A DNA stretch of 26,258 nt from Acanthaster planci. Lineage: Eukaryota > Echinodermata > Asteroidea > Valvatida > Acanthasteridae. The notes under the pieces were generated by a model. That model was given only the letters and a program-made list of their open reading frames with translations. It did not search any database and had not been told where the DNA came from. The DNA lies in NCBI RefSeq assembly GCF_001949145.1, contig NW_019091414.1, positions 849,221 to 875,478 of the forward strand, given 5' to 3'. Shown one piece after another: positions 21,301 through 26,258 of the stretch. The first letter of the stretch is position 1. Each line of letters opens with the position of its first letter. The translations under genes were made by a program, and so were the position numbers.

Positions 21301-23791
21301 CCTACACAGAGACACCAAAGTCCTCAGCTGTCAGGAAATGGCATAGATTTAGAAAACACTCAAAAGGTGCACCTGAAAAATGCAAATACTAGACATGATG
21401 TGAAATGACATGAATGCAGTGCTGCAAGGGGATACCCTATACGCTCTTTGTACACTGCCGCTATAGGCATGTAGAGCCTCGAACTGGTAGCTTATATGAT
21501 CAGGTCAGAATCACTTTGTCCAATCACATAAGAACTAACGCAGCATGCGCATAATAACACGAGCAACATACACAGGAATCACGTTTTATTTATTGTAAAG
21601 TTGCCAGATTGAAGCTCTGCATGCCTATGGCGGCATCTTGTAAAGAGCGAACTACATCTCAACCTTTCTTATCTGCAAAGAAGAAGAATTGGTCTGGAAA
21701 ATCACATGGTCCTCTAATCACAAGGCATTCTTAGCAACGTATATTTGTCTTTTACCTCTGGCAGTGTCTACAGGGGCTATAATTGCATTGTCATGCGGAG
21801 CAGTTGCAGGTTTAATTCTTCTCTGCACCTGTTACACATGTTGCCATGCATCAAAAAACACCACTACTGCAACTCCAGCGGTAAGAGTTATATGTGGACT
21901 TCATGTGTGTCAGTGAGAGGGAGTGGATGATGGATGACAGACAAGGGTTTGGAAGAGGGGCTGAAATCATGTGACACTTTCATCGGTGTCCTCCAGCCAC
22001 CACCTCCCGCATACAGTTAGGGTTCACAGGATCCCTGTAGTTTTTGCTGATGCTGTGGATTTCCCTGGTATTATTGTCATGTATCATACACCATGGTACT
22101 ACGTGTATGCTGAAATATTTTTTCTCCATCTTTTGTTTTGTTATATTATTTTCAATGAAACCTACAATGATATGAATCTTATATAGGGTATCTGAATTGA
22201 AAGTGAAGTTGGCTCCTTAAATCATCACTAAAACTTGAGTGAGATATCTCCTGTTCCTTTCCTCCTTGGATTGACGCTAATAGGTTTGTGTGCATTCCTC
22301 AAGAAAATGGAACAACCAAACAAATGTATTTATTCTGCCAGTTCTTTTCCTTTGGTTTCAGAATGAGAGCAATAGTTTTGATTTTTCATTCCAATCATTT
22401 TCATTCTCAGAGTTTCCTTAAATATATATAATAACCTTTACTACAGTTATTTAAAAATAGATTGAAATTTGATTTGTCCAAAATTACATCATCGTAAAAC
22501 AGTTGAAGTGATTTCTATCTTGAGGAAAATCAGTCCTGATACTCATGAGATCTGGAAGTGCCTAACACTGTATAACTAACCCTTTTCCCAGGTCTCATTT
22601 TAAAGTGAACATATCATGCAAATTCAGCTCAACTTGTTGTCATACACATCACTATTTCTTATAATATGAACAAGATTTAAATACTTCTTTTATTGGAAGT
22701 AACAAGAAGTTGAAGGAAGTAGTTTTTTTTTCATTCTTTGGAGATCCTTTCATCAAATCTTCTTAGAGTATGCCACATGTAGGTTTCTTCTATCACACAA
22801 GGCACTCCGTGCCAAAAGAGCATTAAAAAATGTAAACATTGTCCTCAAATTACCCACCAACAAAGTTTTAAGAGATTAGCCATTTGTATTGTCCAGACAA
22901 TCTGTTAAGTTTTCCTCCCTTTTACTGCATGACAGGAAGTAGAAATCCGTAGTGACATCACAAGGAAGCTTGTCTGTATCTCTTAAAGTCATGAAAATCT
23001 TACATAAAACTTGCCAAAGCACTCGTTCAGGAAGCTTAAAGAGTTACCTAAAAGTGGATCAAATCGGGCAGCAGAGCTCCCATCTTTTAAAGTAAAGAAA
23101 TACAGAAGTAACTTCACTGATTTTCATGTACCTGTATTTGGTGTGGTACTTGATAGATGCAGAGGGGCGCTCTAACTTTGCAAAATATGAATATCTATGA
23201 CATCACATATCTGTTTACTGACAGATGGTTGCTGTTGTGAATTAAGACTTTCTATGAGCATCAGAACAGAAGTTACTTTAAGTGATGTCAGCTTCTTTCT
23301 GGAGAATTTTCTCTCAAATCCTGGATTATGAACCCAGGGTATATTTTTTTTCCATAAAATCGTAACGATTTACGTTTTACTGAAGAGAGCCAAAATAAAT
23401 GTGGTACAATTGTTTGTGACAGGCCTCAAGGACTACGTATTCTCAGGTCGCAGCCAATGAAGCCAACACAGCCACTCCTGTCATCCACTATCATCCTGCT
23501 CAACAGTCTGTTAGTGTAGCGCCCTCTATGCCAGCACAACCATCAGCTCCTACATTGCAAGCTAATGAGGCTCCACCCCCCTCCTATCAGACAGTCGTAG
23601 CTCAGCCCACAATGTTCCCAGTGGTACCCACCACTGGCCAGGACTATGAGACAATACAGCAAGCAGGTCGTAACGACCCCGCCTACTCACCTGCAACACC
23701 TCCTCCCGCGTACAACCCTGAACCATCCAACTTGGGAACCAATGAACCCAGAACTGCATTTCAGACCCATATGATGTCTAATCCAACATAA
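12299..23791 (+). CDS. Copy C: four-SRCR type I transmembrane receptor, complete gene (8 exons)
   Basis: Exons 12299-12371, 16755-17069, 17284-17592, 19475-19801, 20093-20266, 20667-20831, 21765-21880 and 23423-23791 join in frame to 1848 bases including the stop, giving 615 residues. All junctions are GT-AG. All are phase 1 except the last, which is phase 0. Order: signal peptide (1-24), SRCR1 (about 25-129), SRCR2 (130-232), SRCR3 (233-341), SRCR4 (342-453), transmembrane helix (459-481), cytoplasmic tail (482-615). SRCR domains are extracellular ligand-binding modules of scavenger and immune receptors. The ligand here is unknown. The tail has TxYxxV (497-502), PPSY (545-548), YETI (568-571) and PPAY (587-590). 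There is no collagen, coiled-coil or stalk region. Splicing is predicted from sequence; isoforms are likely. Confidence 0.85.
12468..12500 (+). repeat. End fragment of a dispersed repeat family
   Basis: The segment ATGAAGACAACATCCAACCT continuing GGGC recurs almost exactly at 14545-14570, and inverted at about 13501-13530. This is a short end-piece of the repeat whose longer arms lie further along the same intron. Confidence 0.55.
12895..13270. mobile_element. MITE-like inverted-repeat element in copy C intron 1
   Basis: The arm at about 12898-12978 and that at about 13189-13268 are inverted copies of about 80 bases. Both carry GCCGTAACGCATCT (inverted AGATGCGTTACGGC), an ATTTTCTAT block and a CTGCGCAAG end. 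The 210 bases between show no gene. Right after it comes the strong hairpin at 13320-13398. Confidence 0.7.
13320..13398. ncRNA. Long two-part hairpin, possible pre-miRNA-like or foldback
   Basis: Arms 13320-13338 and 13380-13398 are a perfect 19-bp inverted repeat (TACCCCCAGAACTGTGGGG). Inside, GCTCCTCTCC at 13349-13358 pairs with GGAGAGGAGC at 13367-13376 around an 8-nt loop. The two stems are joined by an unequal internal loop (10 and 3 nt). Size and shape are in the range of animal microRNA precursors, but the GC-rich perfect outer stem and the neighbouring MITEs make a transposon foldback equally likely. No expression evidence is available. Confidence 0.4.
13501..14572. mobile_element. 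Composite inverted repeat with 270-bp arms
   Basis: The left arm (about 13501-13775) and right arm (about 14300-14572) are inverted copies. Clear blocks are GGTATAAAAGTCCTCCTAC, TGTATCCTGAATTCCAGAAA (left; one mismatch in the right) and CAACATATTTTGCAGAAAAT (degenerate on the right). Open frames across each arm translate alike (GIKVLL-CKFFE style), but this reflects DNA repeat identity rather than a known protein. The 500-bp middle has a [11 protein letters not shown]-coding stretch too short to call a gene. The outer ends carry the CCAACCTGGGC word seen also at 12470. Confidence 0.65.
14573..16463. other. Rest of copy C intron 1, nothing recognised
   Basis: AT-rich intron sequence. A TACATGTACATGTACAT run lies near 14803-14818. 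I see no exon-like frame flanked by splice sites, no SRCR fragment and no repeat pair. The last part (16464-16660) is the block shared with copy B at 6646-6803. Confidence 0.5.
16755..17069 (+). CDS. Copy C exon 2, SRCR domain 1
   Basis: The acceptor is CACTCTAG at 16754 and the donor CAT|GTAAGT. The domain starts [20 protein letters not shown] and shows the SRCR core [51 protein letters not shown] and HGEDAGVVC. Six cysteines are present, the group A number. The acidic DDDWDLND cluster and the HxEDA motif, linked to cation-dependent ligand binding in other SRCR domains, are intact. The whole domain sits in one exon, phase 1 at both ends. Confidence 0.93.
17284..17592 (+). CDS. Copy C exon 3, SRCR domain 2
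   Basis: The acceptor ends at 17283 (ACACATAG) and the donor is TCAG|GTAGG. The domain begins [20 protein letters not shown] and continues [54 protein letters not shown] and [13 protein letters not shown]. It has six cysteines with the acidic DDGWDLTD cluster and HGEDAG motif intact, in a single 1-1 phase exon. It is closest in wording to SRCR3 ([12 protein letters not shown]), so the two are likely a recent internal duplication. Confidence 0.93.
17593..19069. other. First part of the SRCR2-SRCR3 intron
   Basis: This is intron sequence of about 1.5 kb with no exon-like frame or repeat pair that I can support. The intron as a whole (1882 bp) is far longer than the 214-bp intron between SRCR1 and SRCR2 and contains the exon relics that follow. 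Confidence 0.5.
19070..19388 (+). pseudogene. Relic of a lost SRCR exon
   Basis: At 19340-19388 the plus strand reads [16 protein letters not shown] plus one base before a GTACAT donor-like site. This is the end of an SRCR domain in the correct phase 1 (compare [16 protein letters not shown] in SRCR3). Upstream, 19290-19340 still resembles the LxDCG region. Before it, two 65-base units with period about 91 (19070 and 19161) each hold a CYSNASG-like and a TPGALG/TPGAFG-like piece, also reminiscent of SRCR parts but rearranged. Stops and lost cysteines show it is no longer coding. The third piece is convincing; the first two are weaker. Confidence 0.6.
19475..19801 (+). CDS. Copy C exon 4, SRCR domain 3
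   Basis: The acceptor is TTCTAG at 19474 and the donor TCAG|GTAAC. It encodes [76 protein letters not shown] and [14 protein letters not shown]. It has six cysteines, with acidic DDDWDLAD and SEDAG motifs present. The domain is slightly longer than SRCR1 and SRCR2 because of extra residues (YTSSVQQ) before the fifth cysteine and a short MRS linker at the end. Confidence 0.93.
20093..20266 (+). CDS. Copy C exon 5, SRCR domain 4, first half
   Basis: The acceptor is GTCAACAG at 20092 and the donor CAAAG|GTTTGA. It encodes [40 protein letters not shown] and [11 protein letters not shown]. It holds the first two cysteines only. The donor lies where the APG/GEGTG segment begins in the other domains. 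It leaves in phase 1 and joins exon 6 to [10 protein letters not shown] frame that reads on past the donor stops after a few codons, supporting the splice. Confidence 0.85.
20667..20831 (+). CDS. Copy C exon 6, SRCR domain 4, second half
   Basis: The acceptor is a long T-rich tract ending TTTAG at 20666 and the donor CCAT|GTAAGA. It encodes [20 protein letters not shown], then [10 protein letters not shown] and [16 protein letters not shown]. It supplies cysteines 3 to 6. The HxEDAGV motif of the other domains has become HAKDVRV, so the acidic site is changed. This is the membrane-proximal domain; only about five residues separate it from the transmembrane exon. Confidence 0.87.
20832..21764. 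other. Intron between SRCR4 and transmembrane exon
   Basis: A 933-bp intron. Besides the MITE at 21442-21649 I see only short direct repeats (TAGGTTAATTCT then CGGTTAATTCT near 21048-21070). No exon-like frame is supported. Confidence 0.6.
21442..21649. mobile_element. 208-bp MITE with 46-bp terminal inverted repeats
   Basis: The left end CGCTCTTT...ATAGGCATG...CTGG (21442-21487) and the right end CCAG...CATGCCTAT...AAAGAGCG (21604-21649) are imperfect inverted copies over 46 bases with no gaps. The interior of 116 bases is non-coding. A clear target-site duplication is not visible. It fits a non-autonomous DNA transposon relic. Confidence 0.75.
21765..21880 (+). CDS. Copy C exon 7, transmembrane segment
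   Basis: The acceptor is CTCTGGCAG and the donor GCG|GTAAGA, phase 1 in and phase 0 out. It encodes [20 protein letters not shown], then [18 protein letters not shown]. The helix covers residues 459-481 of the predicted protein. It is rich in cysteine at its inner end (CTCYTCC), where palmitoylation would be plausible. The exon matches copy A 130-251. Confidence 0.88.
21881..23422. other. Last intron of copy C
   Basis: This 1.5-kb GT-AG intron starts like copy A 252-290. Apart from the possible short exon at 21997-22020 I see no coding segment, repeat pair or RNA gene. It is AT-rich with a T run near 22723-22731. Confidence 0.55.
21997..22020 (+). CDS. Possible alternative short tail exon of copy C
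   Basis: After an acceptor-like GTGTCCTCCAG at 21986-21996 the phase-0 frame reads PPPPAYS and then TAG. Joined to exon 7 it would give a receptor with a seven-residue PPxY tail extension instead of 122 residues. The implied intron (116 bp) is short but workable. The bases resemble those coding PPPAYN in the main tail exon (14 of 18 match), so it could also be a small duplicated relic. Copy A lacks it. Confidence 0.3.
   Translation, partial: PPPPAYS
23423..23791 (+). CDS. Copy C exon 8, cytoplasmic tail
   Basis: The acceptor is TTTGTGACAG and the exon runs in phase 0 to a TAA at 23789-23791, 122 residues. Motifs in order: TTYSQV, fitting TxYxxV/I (the immunoreceptor tyrosine switch pattern of SLAM-type receptors); PPPSYQTVV (PPxY); DYETI (YxxI, an SH2 or adaptor-protein sorting type); DPAYSP; and PPPAYNP (second PPxY). 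The tail is rich in proline, alanine and threonine and likely disordered. PPxY binds WW domains such as those of NEDD4-family ubiquitin ligases, suggesting ubiquitin-driven uptake or turnover. All partner assignments are inferred from motif knowledge. Confidence 0.85.
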   Translation, partial: ASRTTYSQVAANEANTATPVIHYHPAQQSVSVAPSMPAQPSAPTLQANEAPPPSYQTVVAQPTMFPVVPTTGQDYETIQQAGRNDPAYSPATPPPAYNPEPSNLGTNEPRTAFQTHMMSNPT

Positions 23792-25849
23792 GAATTGCTC
23801 TGGTGAATATCCTTTGACCTTAGCCTTTGACCTATCAGGTCACAGCCTACGTGGTTCTGTGACAGAAAAGGATGCAACATCAACTCAAGGAGATGCTGGA
23901 TTGTGCAACAATAAAATTGCTCGGTAAAGATAACGGCAGAAAAATGCCCAAAAGGAATAAGAAAGAAGTCATTATTTTTTTCAACTTGGGCTTGTTGTTA
24001 ATGTGAATTAGAACATCATAAAAAATGGGATTAACTGATTAATTTACTTTACACTTTGGTGCAATTGGGTTTTGGGTTTTAAAATTAACATCATTTGGGC
24101 TTACAGGAATTGGAAAGTGCACTTTTAAATATTCAAATACCTATGCATTCTTAGATGGTTGAGGGCCTCGTTGGTGTGATGTTACTTACAAAGACGCTGT
24201 TCAGTTTGCCTCATTTCACACCAGATAGCATGCCAACAGGCAAGGATTTACCGTGTCATAAATGTAAGGGGCATTCAATCATTTTGGCTAATCTTGTCTG
24301 TAGTGTTAAGTACCATCTGTACTCATCCCCACCCTCAAGGGGCGTGGAAATATCGCTGCGAGGCAACCATGCAGTAGACAACGCTACACAAATTTTGAAC
24401 CGGTGACTACCAAGTGTCAGCATTTGTTGTAGAGCCAAACTTTAGAGAGAACTGTGGTTGTGGTGTCTTATTCCAGGCCAAAAGTAATGCTGCACTTCTG
24501 ATAAATGCATTGGCAAGTGGTTCAAACATTCCATGAGAAAATATGAAAGAAGGGTTGCTCATTGTTTCATTGCCGTAGGCATGATGCCATATACATGTGC
24601 TGTATCTAGGACAGGAAAGTATGAAAAATTACAGCAGCTCTGTGCAATGAGCCCTCCCCCATAGCATCACAGTTTGGATAATATGGAAAATGACAGCGTA
24701 AAACCAAAAAGGCAGCAAAACAGCCCCCTAAAAAATACCTTGGATGCACTCTCTAACATATCTAAAGGAATCCTATTAATTACAATCAGAAGAGGATAGA
24801 TGTCAGAGAGTAATGCAGATATCATTCATAAATGCCTAAAGCAGGTGGATCACTCTGATTAAGTCTGCAGTACAGTGGCTAGTACACACCGTGCATGAGC
24901 ATGTGGGCAGATTTCATGTCACGGGGGGATGATTTCAGCTTGGCGCGGAGTCAGTGACTTAAAAGGGGGGAAGATGATTATACTGACCGGCATTCCCCTA
25001 CAGGTAGGTCAAAAAGAGGGAAGGGGAATGTAGCTTCTCATCCCCACGTCTGGATCTCCGCCCGTGAGCATTATGACACTCATGACAGACAGGGGCAGAG
25101 GGGTGTTTTACAAAAACATGCAGGAAAATTAAAATTGTACAATTTATGGTTGGACCGGAATGGTATTTTAAAATTGAATAAAAAGTGTGCTAGAAGAGTA
25201 TTAACCAACTTTGAAGGGTTAATTACTGACTCCATCTTTCACTTACTACCATTTCAGCAACCAGAGAAGATGGTAAACGGGACATTCAAACAATTTAACA
25301 CACTGTAATTCTTATAGAACAGTACTTGACACCTTACAGTCCCGTACAAATCTGTGAGGTCTTTATTCATGCATGATAAGCCACAGGACAACAGGAAGTG
25401 TTGAGTGCCAGTGCATTCATTGCAGTTTAGAAGAAACGTGTTCTCCGAGTCCTCATCGAGAGTTTTGGGAGTTTGCTTTCCTTTAGTTTCAGAATGTATT
25501 CTTAATTTTCAGGTGCTGCCGGATTTTTTGCCAATACAATATTTTCACAGGGCAGAGATTAACAAATCAACACGTGGAAGATGTAGTATGGTAGAATATT
25601 GATATTCTTGAAACACTAGATTTGCAGGTGTAATAGATATAAATTAATGAGGATTTATGCAGAAGGTTTGCATAAACAAAAGCATGTACACTCATGTAAT
25701 AGATTTTCGATGTTCTTAGGGTAAGAAACTGCAGATTTTAATATGAACTGCATTTTTGTGTGAAGTATAATTTGTTTGCATGTATAGTACTTTCTGTAGC
25801 AGCTCTGAAGAGTCTTTTAACATCAAATTAATTGCCATTTTCAAATAAA
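23792..25849 (+). other. Copy C 3' UTR and flank to first AATAAA
   Basis: No gene is seen. Blocks match copy A and copy B: 23871-23945 with 1001-1060 and 6841-6900; 24120-24200 with copy B 7130-7220; 24810-25470 with copy A 1380-1830. A segment of about 150 bases (about 24915-25065) is extra relative to copy A. AATAAA at 25844-25849 is the only canonical signal found, and its use is inferred. Confidence 0.6.
25844..25849 (+). terminator. AATAAA polyadenylation signal, copy C
   Basis: AATAAA follows the block CAAATTAATTGCCATTTT, which is shared with copy A (about 2355) and copy B (about 8260). Neither of those has the hexamer at this place, so the copies may end at different positions. Confidence 0.4.
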
Positions 25850-26258
25850 GTATCAGTTGTAAATTGTTATTTTACCTTTTTATCCATGTCACTTGAGCCA
25901 TTTAATAGCCAGGTTGTTGAGAAACGGGATTAGTTTTCTGCGACTTTGATTTGAATGATTTATTTGTTGTAATTTCAGAAAATCTTGGATGGGGAACTTT
26001 GTAAATATTTTAATTTCATGTCTTATGTCAGGGCCAGATTAACCAGTAATTACTCTGGGCATTGTGCCTACAGCCCACAGAACTTCAAAGGTCAGTGAAT
26101 GTGCCTCAAAGTTGATGACAGAAAAGTTAGTTTCATATTGGACATTCCCATTAGTTTGTACAGCGAATATCTGATTTTTCTCGACATTTGACATTCCCAT
26201 AGGTTTGTACAGCAAATGTTTATGTTCTGGAGATTAGACTTATACATTATGTTGGTCC
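25850..26258. other. 3' flank of copy C to window end
   Basis: No gene is seen. A unit starting GACATTCCCAT occurs at 26141-26167 and 26190-26216 (period 49, a few mismatches), a small tandem duplication. The sequence probably continues the 3' flank shared by the array. Confidence 0.5.

Overview
The window is animal nuclear DNA. It has spliced genes with GT-AG introns, AATAAA signals, scattered foldback repeats and a DIRS-type retrotransposon. SRCR-domain receptors in a tandem array, short TACATGTA and TAGGCCTA runs, and a DIRS element together suggest a marine invertebrate deuterostome. An echinoderm is my best guess, with amphioxus or a hemichordate possible; this is inference from sequence style, not proof.

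The layout is a head-to-tail array of one gene type: signal-peptide exon, SRCR exons, transmembrane exon, cytoplasmic-tail exon, long 3' flank. Copy A (1-3360) enters from the left with only its transmembrane exon (130-251), tail exon (572-772) and 3' flank. Copy B (about 3362-9400) keeps a promoter/leader and an intact phase-1 signal-peptide exon (3654-3735). It then has a truncated antisense DIRS element (about 3786-6645), a piece of intron 1, and directly the 3' flank. All of its SRCR, transmembrane and tail exons are gone. Copy C (about 12030 to the end) looks complete: eight exons (12299-23791) join in frame to a 615-residue type I membrane protein with a signal peptide, four SRCR domains, one transmembrane helix and a 122-residue tail.

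The stretch 9400-12030 between copies B and C matches neither 3' flank. It holds a tRNA-like T-arm, a 22-bp minisatellite and a large foldback repeat just before the copy C promoter. Intron 1 of copy C is full of inverted-repeat elements. The intron between SRCR2 and SRCR3 holds the relic of a lost SRCR exon, and the intron after SRCR4 holds a 208-bp MITE. Just after the transmembrane exon there is a possible alternative short tail exon.

Taken together the array looks like a fast-evolving family of putative scavenger/recognition receptors. The tails carry a TxYxxV motif (like the immunoreceptor switch motif) and PPxY motifs (WW-domain ligands). Variation comes through tail truncation, exon loss, retrotransposon insertion and a start-context change that adds an upstream ORF to copy C. 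The most interesting possibility is that the orphan copy B promoter and first exon, in the same phase as the copy C first exon, serves as an alternative first exon for copy C.
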